A stretch of 64,000 bases of DNA. Source: an archaeon GW2011_AR15 (GTDB taxonomy: Archaea > Nanobdellota > Nanobdellia > Woesearchaeales > GW2011-AR15). Below the pieces are notes generated by a model. The model saw only the letters and a list, made by a program, of their open reading frames with translations, was not told where the DNA came from and did not search any database. The stretch's first letter is position 1. Every line of letters starts with the position of its first letter. Location: the NCBI GenBank assembly GCA_000830295.1, contig CP010425.1, positions 974,952 through 1,038,951 on the forward strand, given 5' to 3'. Made by a program: the position numbers and the translations under genes. This document shows, piece by piece, positions 35,511 through 44,194 of the stretch.

Positions 35511-36677
35511 ATGGGACTTAGCAGAAGAGAGTTTTTAAATTTGAGTTTGCTGTGCTTAGCTACACCGGCTCTCCGTTCTATTGATTTAATGTTATCTATG
35601 CCTCTCTTAGGCGGTAGTCAAAACTCTACTTTGCTTTTAGATGATATACTTTCTGGAAAAAACTACTCAGTTCCTGCATTTATTGATATGATCAAAGAAA
35701 CTAGCGGTGGAGATTATAGAACCTTAAGCTTTGGCGAATCACATGGTGTTAATGAACAGAGAGGATTGGCACGCAGAATTTTGACAGCAATTAAAGAGGA
35801 TATTGATCTTTTTATTGAGGAGAAGAACACATTCTTTACCTCTGATCAGACCATTGACAAATGGAATCAAGGGTATGACAAAGAGATATTTGATCCATGG
35901 ATACCTCTTCAATTCATAATGCGGGGCTTAAATAGAATAGAAGAAGGATTATTAGTCACATATTCAGGAAATATGCATACGCATAGCAGTCTTCATGACA
36001 AATATTATTTTGGATCAGTCACTGATCATTATTTTAGTAAGACCCAAGATTCACGTTACCGAACTATTGATGAATCTTTAGAATATATGGATTCTAAAGG
36101 AATTACCCTGCTAATGCTGGAGGAAGATAATATTTCTAAAGACTTGCAAAATAAATTTCTTGCAGCGAACTTTTCCAGAATAGAAGGTTTTAAGGATCAT
36201 GTTCCAAAAGAGGGATATTGGAGAGAGATATGCGATTATTTTATGAGTGAGACAAGCCAAAAGCTGGAAGAGATAAATAATCATAGAATCTATGAGTTAG
36301 ACCAAGAGTTATTCATTTATGTTTCTCCTCCCGAAGATGTTAAAAAAGGTCAACTTGAAATAATTGAGAATTTCATGACAGTATTTAGCCATCCCACATT
36401 AAGACAATACATACTGGAAAATAATTTAGGATATATGAAAGGAGACCATTTTAAGGGGGGATATGGGACCACGCCTGGCAAAATAGCCGGCTTAATGAGC
36501 TTCCAGTTTCCTGACGAAAGACCAGAGAAGGAAAGAAGACATCTTGAGATTATTCTTAAACATAATCCTTGGAAAGAAAGAGTGCCTGTTTTAGCAAAAT
36601 TATTTGATCCACAGAAAGGAGAGTATGGAGAATATGAAGAGCTGAATTTGCTTTCTAGACATGGCCATTCTGATTAA
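35511..36677 (+). CDS. putative Tat-exported EreA/ChaN-like protein
   Basis: 388 residues. The N-terminus MGLSRREFLNLSLLCLATPA contains a twin-arginine signal (SRREFL plus a moderately hydrophobic stretch). The segment RTLSFGESHGVNEQRGLARR, with TYSGNMHTHSS later, matches the GE-xH ... H pattern of the erythromycin esterase/ChaN/TraB-like fold, whose members include metal-dependent hydrolases and haem-binding lipoproteins. There is no close family call. Codons are unusually A/T-rich (TTA, AAA, GAT) relative to neighbours, suggesting recent transfer. A role outside the membrane is inferred from the signal. Confidence 0.65.
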   Translation: MGLSRREFLNLSLLCLATPALRSIDLMLSMPLLGGSQNSTLLLDDILSGKNYSVPAFIDMIKETSGGDYRTLSFGESHGVNEQRGLARRILTAIKEDIDLFIEEKNTFFTSDQTIDKWNQGYDKEIFDPWIPLQFIMRGLNRIEEGLLVTYSGNMHTHSSLHDKYYFGSVTDHYFSKTQDSRYRTIDESLEYMDSKGITLLMLEEDNISKDLQNKFLAANFSRIEGFKDHVPKEGYWREICDYFMSETSQKLEEINNHRIYELDQELFIYVSPPEDVKKGQLEIIENFMTVFSHPTLRQYILENNLGYMKGDHFKGGYGTTPGKIAGLMSFQFPDERPEKERRHLEIILKHNPWKERVPVLAKLFDPQKGEYGEYEELNLLSRHGHSD

Positions 36678-36715
36678 AACATAATTTTAAATATAAATTT
36701 TCTGTCCCTGAATCC

Positions 36716-37018
36716 ATGAGTGATTTATATAAGCTTGATATTGACCTTGAAGGAAGTGTTACATTATATAATTCTCCTGTTCAGGCAATGCCATTAGGAC
36801 TTCCAATATTTGTGTTCTCTACAAACCCGACAGACGGAGAAAAAGACCCAATGAAAAGAGATCCTCTTGCTTTTAATGAAGAAGAAGCTATGGCCACAGA
36901 TTATATAAAAGCTTTCAGGCCGCCGAGAGCAAATGCTTATGTCATTGGCAGCTCTGTACGCACTCCCAGAAACATAATCTACAAGGCCGTCCAGTTCTAC
37001 AGAGTTGATAAGATATGA
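36716..37018 (+). CDS. hypothetical protein, 100 aa
   Basis: A compact mostly-strand protein: LYKLDIDLEGSVTLYNSPVQ, GLPIFVFSTNP, and ANAYVIGSSVRTPRNIIYKA. No family recognised. It overlaps the next gene by ATGA (37015-37018), so the two are translationally coupled. TATA TTTTAAATAT lies about 28 bases upstream. Confidence 0.6.
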   Translation: MSDLYKLDIDLEGSVTLYNSPVQAMPLGLPIFVFSTNPTDGEKDPMKRDPLAFNEEEAMATDYIKAFRPPRANAYVIGSSVRTPRNIIYKAVQFYRVDKI

Positions 37019-37728
37019 TAAAAAGGCTTTCCACAGTTACGTTATCCCAGCAAATTCCGCAAAGGGGCACAGGGAAAAAAATTTCTAGGGATGAAGCAAT
37101 TGTTTATGATTTTATGCCTGCTGTTCTTGGAAATAAATTCAGGACAAATGAGATTCTTTCAAGGATGTTGTTAAGGCGAGCACCAGAAACTGCTCCATTT
37201 ATGCTGCTGACTGATGCCTACGAGGAATTAGGCCTAAGATATGCGGGGGAGGGAAGCATAATCCCTGCCTTGGAATGCTACAGGATTGCCCTGCAAAGCA
37301 GAACTAGTTTTGCAAGAGCAATGGGGCTTATTCAGGGCAAAGCACTGCATGATGAAAATGAAATAGACCACATGACACTTTCAGACAGCCTTGAGCAAAG
37401 ACTTGTAGGATTAGTGGCAGAATCTGAGAAAGAGGTTGATTATGTTGCCTATAACTCATGGATTGAAGAACTGAGGGAAGCTCAGAAGAATTGGTGGAGA
37501 TTAAACAGGACCCAGCATGGCTCTGAAAAATACATAGAAGCTTGCCTGAAGATTGGAGAATACCAGGAAGCCCTGGCAAGCGCAGAGGTTCTAAAAGACA
37601 GCAATCTGATTAGGAAAGTAAAAAAGGCGCAGCCACCGGAAATTCTTGATTTAGATTTCCTGAAAAAATATATCAACGATAATTATCCTGACAGCACAAT
37701 TGGCAGGGACTCGGTAGGGGTTATGTGA
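37015..37728 (+). CDS. TPR-like helical protein
   Basis: 237 residues, helical. Segments YEELGLRYAGEGSIIPALEC with YRIALQS resemble a TPR helix pair, and KYIEACLKIGEYQEALASAE resembles another. It probably mediates protein-protein contacts. It is coupled to the preceding 100-residue gene by a 4-base overlap, so the two products likely interact. No enzyme motif seen. Confidence 0.6.
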   Translation: MIKRLSTVTLSQQIPQRGTGKKISRDEAIVYDFMPAVLGNKFRTNEILSRMLLRRAPETAPFMLLTDAYEELGLRYAGEGSIIPALECYRIALQSRTSFARAMGLIQGKALHDENEIDHMTLSDSLEQRLVGLVAESEKEVDYVAYNSWIEELREAQKNWWRLNRTQHGSEKYIEACLKIGEYQEALASAEVLKDSNLIRKVKKAQPPEILDLDFLKKYINDNYPDSTIGRDSVGVM

Positions 37729-37821
37729 GCTCTTTCTCGCTTATGTTCGGAAAATAAAATTTGCAAAAATAGCAAATTTTATATACAATACTCTACTAGG
37801 GAATAGTCAGAAGGTGATAGC

Positions 37822-38235
37822 ATGCCGGAAGATGACATTCGCAGGTTGAGAAAAGATATTGATTCACTGAAAGATGATATGCAGACAAGGGATTCGCTTG
37901 CCCGCTCTGTTAATTCTTTGCTGAAGATATTCGAGGAAGCATCCAAAGACCTCAAGATGGACACAAGGGATGCTGTCCTTATATCGGAAAAGATGGATAA
38001 TATAATGAGGCGGCTGGAAAGGCTGGAAACCCATAATGAGAAGATTGCCAAGGGAATTGTGGCAATAGCGGACATGCTTGAGGAAAAGGGATTTGCCAAA
38101 GTGCAGAAGGGCGAATCAAAATCAATCCTGGCAAGCGCAACCCCTCCGCCAGCTATGGGCAGCACAAAGCAGCTGCCAACATATGATATCCCTAAAGATG
38201 AAAGGAAAAAGACATTTCTGAATTTCAAGAGTTAA
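37822..38235 (+). CDS. coiled-coil protein, 137 aa
   Basis: Residues 1-90 form a continuous amphipathic helix (DDIRRLRKDIDSLKDDMQT, then KMDNIMRRLERLETHNEKIA), followed by an unstructured tail with ATPPPAMG and a short end, DERKKTFLNFKS. A TATA box (TTTTATATA, about 37775) and an AAGGTGAT ribosome-binding site precede the ATG. The next gene starts one base later. Resembles the 44195-44590 protein in plan. Confidence 0.6.
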   Translation: MPEDDIRRLRKDIDSLKDDMQTRDSLARSVNSLLKIFEEASKDLKMDTRDAVLISEKMDNIMRRLERLETHNEKIAKGIVAIADMLEEKGFAKVQKGESKSILASATPPPAMGSTKQLPTYDIPKDERKKTFLNFKS

Positions 38236-38236
38236 A

Positions 38237-38668
38237 ATGCCCGGTTTTGAACAGTATAACACGGAAAGAGTAAAGACTTTTCTAAAATACCTTGTGCACG
38301 CTGCGGCAAAACATAAGCCTGAGAGAGCAGTAATCAGGGAATTGAGAGAGCAGCGGGAAGAAAGGCTTGTTCCGGCAATAAGGAAGAGGCCTGAGAGGCT
38401 CCATATACCTGGCAGTGCAGAAAGGCTTTCTGTAATAACAGATGAGAGAAAAGAAGAGCTTGAAGTGAAGATAAAGATGCACCACACAAGAAACAGGTTT
38501 CTTCCATACGAGCTAAGGCTGAAAAAACTAAAGAAGAGGTATGCAACAATAAAGAGAAGAAAAATCTCCACCAAGGCTGATAAGAGAAGGCTGGAAGTGC
38601 TGAATAACAGGATAGAAAGATGCGAGAGCCTGCTGAAAGAATTAAAAGCCAATGCCCACGAATATTAA
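38237..38668 (+). CDS. basic helical protein, 143 aa
   Basis: Lys/Arg-rich (about one third basic), with helices FLKYLVHAAAKHKPERAVIR and LRLKKLKKRYATIKRRKIST. One base separates it from the preceding coiled-coil gene, so they form an operon. The charge suggests nucleic-acid binding or a partner for the acidic coiled-coil upstream. No family recognised. Confidence 0.6.
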   Translation: MPGFEQYNTERVKTFLKYLVHAAAKHKPERAVIRELREQREERLVPAIRKRPERLHIPGSAERLSVITDERKEELEVKIKMHHTRNRFLPYELRLKKLKKRYATIKRRKISTKADKRRLEVLNNRIERCESLLKELKANAHEY

Positions 38669-38673
38669 CTACC

Positions 38674-38759
38674 TCAGATATCTCTTGCCATAAGAGTCTC
38701 TGTTTTAAGAAAACAGAGGACAAAACAAGTGGGTTTCGCTTCGCTCAAGCCCACAGAAA
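38674..38759. repeat. small hairpin insertion with a remnant of the histone-gene 3' end
   Basis: On the minus strand 38674-38697 encodes T-L-M-A-R-D-I-stop, the same last seven residues as the histone-fold gene at 38760-38924, with four differences in 24 bases, all synonymous including TGA for TAA. Between lie a perfect 9-bp hairpin CTCTGTTTT-AAG-AAAACAGAG (38698-38718) and a second hairpin GTGGGTTT/AAGCCCAC (38729-38754) whose loop contains CGCTTCGCTC. Architecture parallels the insertion at 22061-22154. Confidence 0.6.
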
Positions 38760-38924
38760 TTAGATATCCCTTGCCATTAGTGTCCTTCTTCCGTTTGCAG
38801 TTGCCCTTTCAAGAGCCTTCTTTATGACGCTCTCGACTTTCACATTGAGTGCAGGGTAAAACTCTTCTGAGATATTAACGTCCCCTACAATCTGCTTTAT
38901 CTGGGCTTTTGTTACCAGGTACAT
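38760..38924 (-). CDS. single histone-fold protein (DUF1931-like)
   Basis: 54 residues from ATG 38924 to TAA at 38760-38762. It reads MYLVTKAQIKQIVGDVNISE and ends ALERATANGRRTLMARDI. The pattern helix, loop, long helix, then GRRTLMARD matches archaeal histone-fold proteins, in which RTxxxxD follows helix 2. The ATG has a GGTGGT ribosome-binding site 6-7 bases upstream. At about 54 residues it is shorter than canonical archaeal histones (about 67) and closest to half of a DUF1931-type fold. Probably a DNA-binding dimer. A Kef-type antiporter gene ends 9 bases before its start on the same strand in the upstream direction. Confidence 0.8.
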   Translation of the reverse strand: MYLVTKAQIKQIVGDVNISEEFYPALNVKVESVIKKALERATANGRRTLMARDI

Positions 38925-38933
38925 ATGACCACC

Positions 38934-40115
38934 TCACATTTCTATGAACTTGGGTTCATTATTAATTCTTAATAATTTCCTAACCATCAGTATCCACAGC
39001 GGGCTTAGGAGCAGCGCCATGCATATAACTGAAATAATGAGCTTGTAGCCGGATTCCTCTATGAATCCTATGCTGTAGCCCGCAGTGCCGAGGAGGAAAC
39101 TGAACTCTCCTATCTGTGCAAGCAGCGCGCCCGCATAAATGCTTTCCTTCCTGCTGTTGCCAAGCATCATAAGGATAACTGTATTGATAATATTGTTTGT
39201 AACAAAGACAGCCAGGGTTATGAGCCCGATGATGAGGAAGTTGCTGAAAAGGAAAGATAAATCAAATATGAGCCCAATGTAGATGAAAAAAACAGCGACA
39301 AACAGGGCCCTGAAAGGCTCAAGGTTTTTCACGACCCAATGAGTTACCCTGGACTCTGCAACCAGGATTCCTGCAAGAAAGGCTCCCAGGGCAGCAGAAA
39401 GCTGAAAAAACAGGGCTATTGAGGCAAGGCCAAAGCATAGGATAATTGCAGCAAAAATCTGGAGATCATAGTCTTTTTCCAGCTTTCCGACAAGAACATT
39501 CATGACTTTTTTTCTTCTGATAAACATGGCGACTATGAAAGTCAATACTACCATAATTGTACCTATTATGCTTAGCTGGAAATTCCCAGTTTTTCCCTGT
39601 CCGGACATAAAGTTCAGCAGTATAAGCATCGGAACAATCAGCAGGTCCTGGATAAGCAGTATGCTCAGCACGTTCTGTCCGACTGCAGTAGAGAGCTCGT
39701 TCCAGCTTTCAAGCAGCTTCATGGCAACTGCCGTGCTGCTTATGCTTATAACAAAGCCGACCAGGAGAATCCTCTGGAAGCTCCAGTCAAAAAAACTGCC
39801 CACAAAAAATACAGCCAGCACGCTTAGGATTATCTGGGAAATCGTCCCGAAAACAGCAACCTTCCAGCTGGAGATAATCTTTGAGATGGAGATCTCCATG
39901 CCAATAAAAAACAGAAGAAGGATTATGCCTATCTCTGCTGTAAGGTCAACAAACGGAGTCTTCTCCAGCATAGAAAAGCCAAAGGGACCTATTATCATCC
40001 CGGCAATGATATAGCCTATTACATAAGGCTGCTTTATGTAATTCATGAGCAGGGTGATAACAAAGACAATAAGCGCGGCAAATACGCCAAAAAGTAGGAA
40101 TTCTGATACTGCCAT
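38934..40115 (-). CDS. Kef-type cation/proton antiporter (CPA2)
   Basis: 393 residues, about 12 transmembrane helices. The CPA2 features are YVIGYIIAGMIIGPFGF, IGIILLLFFIGMEI, SISSTAVAMKLLE, NVLSILLIQDLLIVPMLILL (Gln-Asp in the transport core), and AALGAFLAGILVAES and GALLAQIGEFSFLLG. No TrkA-N/RCK regulatory domain is attached, so it is the membrane part only. Catalyses K+ or Na+ exchange with H+. The histone-fold gene is just downstream on the same strand; GluRS is directly upstream with touching codons. Confidence 0.95.
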   Translation of the reverse strand: MAVSEFLLFGVFAALIVFVITLLMNYIKQPYVIGYIIAGMIIGPFGFSMLEKTPFVDLTAEIGIILLLFFIGMEISISKIISSWKVAVFGTISQIILSVLAVFFVGSFFDWSFQRILLVGFVISISSTAVAMKLLESWNELSTAVGQNVLSILLIQDLLIVPMLILLNFMSGQGKTGNFQLSIIGTIMVVLTFIVAMFIRRKKVMNVLVGKLEKDYDLQIFAAIILCFGLASIALFFQLSAALGAFLAGILVAESRVTHWVVKNLEPFRALFVAVFFIYIGLIFDLSFLFSNFLIIGLITLAVFVTNNIINTVILMMLGNSRKESIYAGALLAQIGEFSFLLGTAGYSIGFIEESGYKLIISVICMALLLSPLWILMVRKLLRINNEPKFIEM

Positions 40116-41798
40116 TTACCTGTTAGTGAACCAGAACACTAATTTATTCTTTTCCTTTTTGTCCAGCCTGCAGAAACCGAACCTTGCAAACTGGACAATT
40201 TCCCCGGCCTTAAGATTTTTTACAGAAGGCTCTGCAAGGCCTTTTTTTATTTCATTGTCAGGCATCCTTATTTCCACATTAGCCAGTTCTTCTTCTTTGG
40301 GAAGCCAGTGTATTATTGCCGAGCCGTTCTTCCTGTACTCTTCGACGCTCTTTGAATGGAACTTATACTTTTTTCCTGTAATCTCGAAATTCAGGCAGTC
40401 CATAAGCCTTATTAGTTTTCCCTCCCGGAATTTTTCATAATCCTCTTTTGCAACATAGAAACTTTCTCCAGCAGTGAATCTCCTGCTTCCCCTTTCAGGA
40501 AAATCAGGGTGCAGCTTCAGCTCAACCTGCTGCTCAGGAGCCCCTGAAATTTTTATCTCAACAGGATTCTCAACAAAGAAATACCTGTTTACATCCTTAT
40601 CGAGTATTGCCCTGTTTATTGAGGATATCATGCTCCAGTCAATATTTTTTGCAGTGTTGCTGGAAAGCCGCATCTGGTTCATAAGCTCAATATAAGTTTC
40701 GTTAACTATCCCCCTTCTTCTCAGGGCTTTTATTGTTACAAGAGAAGGGTCATCCCAGCCTGAAACTTTTCCCTCTTTTATCAGCTCCCTTATCTCCCTT
40801 CCTTTTGTCGTTGCGCCTTTTATGTTAAATCTGCCATACTGCACAACAACCTGCTTTTTCAGGCCGAGCAGGTCCTTTATGTAATCCTGCAGCTCAATCC
40901 TCATGCTTCCGAATTCAGAGCTTCTCAGTATGTGTGTTATGCCATTTACAGAATCTGATATGGAATTCTCAAAATCATAAAGCGGCCAGACACAGTATTT
41001 CTTTTTCTGCCTGTAATGCTCTGCCTTGTTTATCCTGAATATAACAGGGTCGCGCATGACATGGTTCTTTGATCCCATGTCTCCTGCAAGCCTTAATGTT
41101 GCCTCCCCCTCTTCATATTTTCCAGCAAGCATCTTTTTCCATTCTGCCATATTTTCTTTTGCATCACTCTTGTCAAGGCAGCATCTTCTTCCCTCATCCC
41201 TGTTTTTCTTCATTTCATCCCTGCTGCAGTGGCAGACATAGGCTTTTTTTTTCATGATAAGCTTTTCAGCCATCTCATAGAACATGGGAAGCTCATCGCT
41301 TACATAAATGACTTTGTCGGGCTTTATGCCAAGATAATTGAGGTCATCAAGCGTTGAATCCACAAACTCCTGTGTCGACTTTTCAGGGTTGGTATCCTCA
41401 AAGCGCAGGATACATTTTCCGTCATATTTTTTAGCATAGGTATAGTTTATGAGAAATGAAAGCGCATGCCCCAGATGAGTGTATTTGCTTGGTTCCGGTG
41501 GGATCCTTGTAACAACTTTTCCTTTTACAGCATCCGGAAGTTCAGGCAGGCCTTTCTTTTCCTCTTTCTCAGGCCTCTCCAGCTTTGGCAGCCTGCTCAG
41601 TGCTTTTTCCTGCTCCTCAGCAGACATAGAGTTTACTTCTTTGATTATTCCCTGGATCTTTTTAGAGAGGGATTTCATATCCTTCTTAAGCCCTGGTTCA
41701 AGAGCAAGTATGCTCCCGATGACTGCCCCGGGGTTTGCTTTGCCCTTATATTTCAGGGCGTTTTCAAGGGCCAGATATCTTATCTTATTATCAACCAT
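40116..41798 (-). CDS. gltX: glutamyl-tRNA synthetase, archaeal type
   Basis: 560 residues. Class I signature RIPPEPSKYTHLGHALSFL (HLGH as HIGH), ILRFEDTNPEKSTQEF, and the archaeal/eukaryotic beta-barrel anticodon domain (about 400-560). The KMSKS equivalent lies in GRFNIKGATTKGREI ahead of GWDDPSLVTIKALRRRGI. Only the Lys of the KMSKS loop is recognisable, a departure from the usual SKRK or STSK. An N-terminal helical extension (1-100) is present. A CHCSRDEM...CC cysteine pair suggests a zinc site near residue 190-210. It charges tRNA-Glu and, in many archaea, tRNA-Gln for later amidation. Confidence 0.96.
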   Translation of the reverse strand: MVDNKIRYLALENALKYKGKANPGAVIGSILALEPGLKKDMKSLSKKIQGIIKEVNSMSAEEQEKALSRLPKLERPEKEEKKGLPELPDAVKGKVVTRIPPEPSKYTHLGHALSFLINYTYAKKYDGKCILRFEDTNPEKSTQEFVDSTLDDLNYLGIKPDKVIYVSDELPMFYEMAEKLIMKKKAYVCHCSRDEMKKNRDEGRRCCLDKSDAKENMAEWKKMLAGKYEEGEATLRLAGDMGSKNHVMRDPVIFRINKAEHYRQKKKYCVWPLYDFENSISDSVNGITHILRSSEFGSMRIELQDYIKDLLGLKKQVVVQYGRFNIKGATTKGREIRELIKEGKVSGWDDPSLVTIKALRRRGIVNETYIELMNQMRLSSNTAKNIDWSMISSINRAILDKDVNRYFFVENPVEIKISGAPEQQVELKLHPDFPERGSRRFTAGESFYVAKEDYEKFREGKLIRLMDCLNFEITGKKYKFHSKSVEEYRKNGSAIIHWLPKEEELANVEIRMPDNEIKKGLAEPSVKNLKAGEIVQFARFGFCRLDKKEKNKLVFWFTNR

Positions 41799-41849
41799 TT
41801 ATTTATGGATAAGGAGCTAGTATTTTAAGGTTTTTAGGAAAAGCTGATA

Positions 41850-43571
41850 TTAGACAACCCTCTTGAACATCTTCTCGAGCTCGTAGAATGACCACGTTAT
41901 CATTATAGGCCTTCCATGCGGGCAGGTGTAAGGAATGTTCTTCTTTACAAGCTCTCTGATATACTGCTTTATCTGAGGCAGAGTAATTTCGTCGCCGGCT
42001 TTTATTGCAGTCCTGCATGCCATCCTTGCAATCCTGTTGTGGAATATTGTTGCGAGCGATTCTATCTTGCCTAATTTTCCAAGCTCGTCGAGGAAATCCA
42101 TGAATATTTTCTTGTCAAAATTTCTCCCGAGCAGGACAGGAATTGTCCTGATTATTATTGTGTTGTTCCCGAATTCCTCAGTCTTGTATCCCATGCCTTC
42201 CAGCAGCTCCTTTTTTTCAAGGCTGAGGCTGAACTGCTTTGGAGGAAGCTCAATTATGACCGGCTCGAGAAGCTTCTGTATGCTAACTTTTTTATTTTTC
42301 AGCTCTTCTGTAAATTTCTCATACAATATCCTTTCAGCAGCAGCGTGCTGGTCAATAAGAAGGAGATTGCCAGTAATCTCAGCCAGTATGTAGGTCTTGT
42401 TTATTATGCCAAGAACATTCAGCTCAGGAAGCAGTTCTGCTTCTGCTCTCTTATCTTCTTTTACAAGCAATTTCTGCTTTATATCTTCAACATGGTAGCC
42501 GCTGTTATTTTTTCCGCTGAAATCACTTAGCTTTTTTGAAGTGCTTTCCAGGACTTCAGGGATAAGATTGTTCTTCCTTATAGTTTCTCTAACAGCACTG
42601 AAAACAGCGTCATAGATGCCTTTTGTATCCTTTATCCTTATCTCCGATTTCTGCGGGTGGACATTGACGTCAGCCCTTTCAGGCTCAATCTCTACGTCGA
42701 GCACAACAACAGGGTGCCTGTTCACCATCACAAGAGTCTTGTATGCGTCTCTTATTGCTTCGCTTATCCCGCTGTTCTTTTTTATGTATCTCCTGTTGAC
42801 ATAGACAGACTGCTCGTTCCTTGTTGACCTTGTCAGGGACGGCTTTGAGATATAGCCGGTAATCCTTATGTCATCGCCATGCTCAACCCTGAGCATCTGC
42901 TTTGCTGCGTCTTTCCCGTATATATGCGTGAAATTTGTCAGGCTGTCTTCAGTTGCAGGGCTGTCGAGAAGTATCTTTTCATGATGGCTCAGCCTGAAAT
43001 GGACTTTGTGGTGTATAAGTGCATACCTTGTCACAATGTCAGCTATATGGGAAAGCTCCTGCTCAGTTGATTTCAGGTATTTTTTCCTGGCCGGAGTGTT
43101 GAAGAACAATTCCTTAACCTCAACTATTGTCCCCTCAGGGCATCCGTATTCCTCGCTTATTATTTTCTTTCCTCCCTCAACAACGATTTTTGTCCCTGAA
43201 AGAGCTTTTTTTGGCTTTGTGATAATAGTGAGTTTTGAGACAGCAGCTATGCTAGCCAGTGCTTCTCCCCTGAATCCGAGTGTTCTTACAGAAAACAGAT
43301 CATCTATATTTTTTATCTTGCTGGTGGAGTGCCTCTGCCATGAAAGCTCAGCATCTTCTTTTGACATGCCATCACCGTCATCTATTACTTTTATGAAAGA
43401 TTTTCCGCCTTCCTTTACTTCTACAAATATCTTTTCTGCATTTGCGTCTATGGAGTTCTCTATTAATTCTTTTACAACAGAAGCAGGCCTCTCAATAACT
43501 TCTCCTGCAGCTATCTTGTTTATGAGAGCCTCGTCAAGTATGATTATGTTCTGAATATCTATCCCCCTCAT
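41850..43571 (-). CDS. mutL: DNA mismatch repair protein MutL with endonuclease motif
   Basis: 573 residues. GHKL ATPase motifs: VVKELIENSIDANA, IDDGDGMS, TLGFRGEALASIAAVS. The C-terminal domain carries DQHAAAERILYE (407-418), which matches the metal-binding DQHAx2Ex4E, plus MACRTAIKAGD and CPHGRP (550-555). These are the conserved motifs of nicking MutL proteins. MutL is patchy in archaea and usually travels with MutS, which is not in this window. TATA CTTTTTATATC lies about 25 bases upstream. Transfer from bacteria is likely. Confidence 0.96.
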   Translation of the reverse strand: MRGIDIQNIIILDEALINKIAAGEVIERPASVVKELIENSIDANAEKIFVEVKEGGKSFIKVIDDGDGMSKEDAELSWQRHSTSKIKNIDDLFSVRTLGFRGEALASIAAVSKLTIITKPKKALSGTKIVVEGGKKIISEEYGCPEGTIVEVKELFFNTPARKKYLKSTEQELSHIADIVTRYALIHHKVHFRLSHHEKILLDSPATEDSLTNFTHIYGKDAAKQMLRVEHGDDIRITGYISKPSLTRSTRNEQSVYVNRRYIKKNSGISEAIRDAYKTLVMVNRHPVVVLDVEIEPERADVNVHPQKSEIRIKDTKGIYDAVFSAVRETIRKNNLIPEVLESTSKKLSDFSGKNNSGYHVEDIKQKLLVKEDKRAEAELLPELNVLGIINKTYILAEITGNLLLIDQHAAAERILYEKFTEELKNKKVSIQKLLEPVIIELPPKQFSLSLEKKELLEGMGYKTEEFGNNTIIIRTIPVLLGRNFDKKIFMDFLDELGKLGKIESLATIFHNRIARMACRTAIKAGDEITLPQIKQYIRELVKKNIPYTCPHGRPIMITWSFYELEKMFKRVV

Positions 43572-43640
43572 TGAAAAACAGGAGATTGATATAAAAAGAT
43601 TTTGGTAAATCTTAAATATAAAGAAAATATTGGGAATGGC

Positions 43641-44192
43641 ATGGGTGGGGATGATGGGTTAAACAGCAATATTGTTAAGCCTATAATCAAGATTCTCTAT
43701 AATTCCAATTATAAGCGGAACGGCACTGAAGATAAGTTCTTAAGAGTTGCATTGTACAGGCTCAGGATAAAACCCCCTGAAAGCTATGGTGGAGAATATG
43801 ATGATTATGAGGATTATGAAGAGCCTGAGGGTCCTGAAGAAGAAGATGATTTTGAAGAAAGTGAAGATCATAAACTTTTGTATGATAAACTTAGGAATCT
43901 TAGCCATGCCGGCCAGGTTGAGGAGCTGAAAACACATCTTTTAGCATACGGGGACCCATATGGCTGCAGCATAGAAGCATTTACAGGTGTGCCAGAACAA
44001 AAATATTCTCCCCTGATTGAAATCGTGAGGTTTCAGAGGCCTGTCGGGATTTTTTACATAGAAGAGGAAGCATACATTGGGGTAAACAGCATCCCGCTTT
44101 ACAACAACCTGGATGTTCGTGGCAACAGGGAAGAAATCAAGAGTAAGGTATTTACGAATCTTGATGAAGTGCTGTTAGCGAGAAGAAACTAG
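43641..44192 (+). CDS. hypothetical protein with acidic insert
   Basis: 183 residues from ATG 43641, about 25 bases after TATA CTTAAATATA; an upstream TTG is unlikely to be used. An N-terminal helical part (NSNIVKPIIKILYNSNYKRN) is followed by an acidic, tyrosine-dotted stretch (about 50-80, YEDYEEPEGPEEEDDFEES) and an alpha/beta end (YGDPYGCSIEAFTGVP onward). No family recognised. Divergent from mutL. Confidence 0.6.
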   Translation: MGGDDGLNSNIVKPIIKILYNSNYKRNGTEDKFLRVALYRLRIKPPESYGGEYDDYEDYEEPEGPEEEDDFEESEDHKLLYDKLRNLSHAGQVEELKTHLLAYGDPYGCSIEAFTGVPEQKYSPLIEIVRFQRPVGIFYIEEEAYIGVNSIPLYNNLDVRGNREEIKSKVFTNLDEVLLARRN

Positions 44193-44194
44193 GA

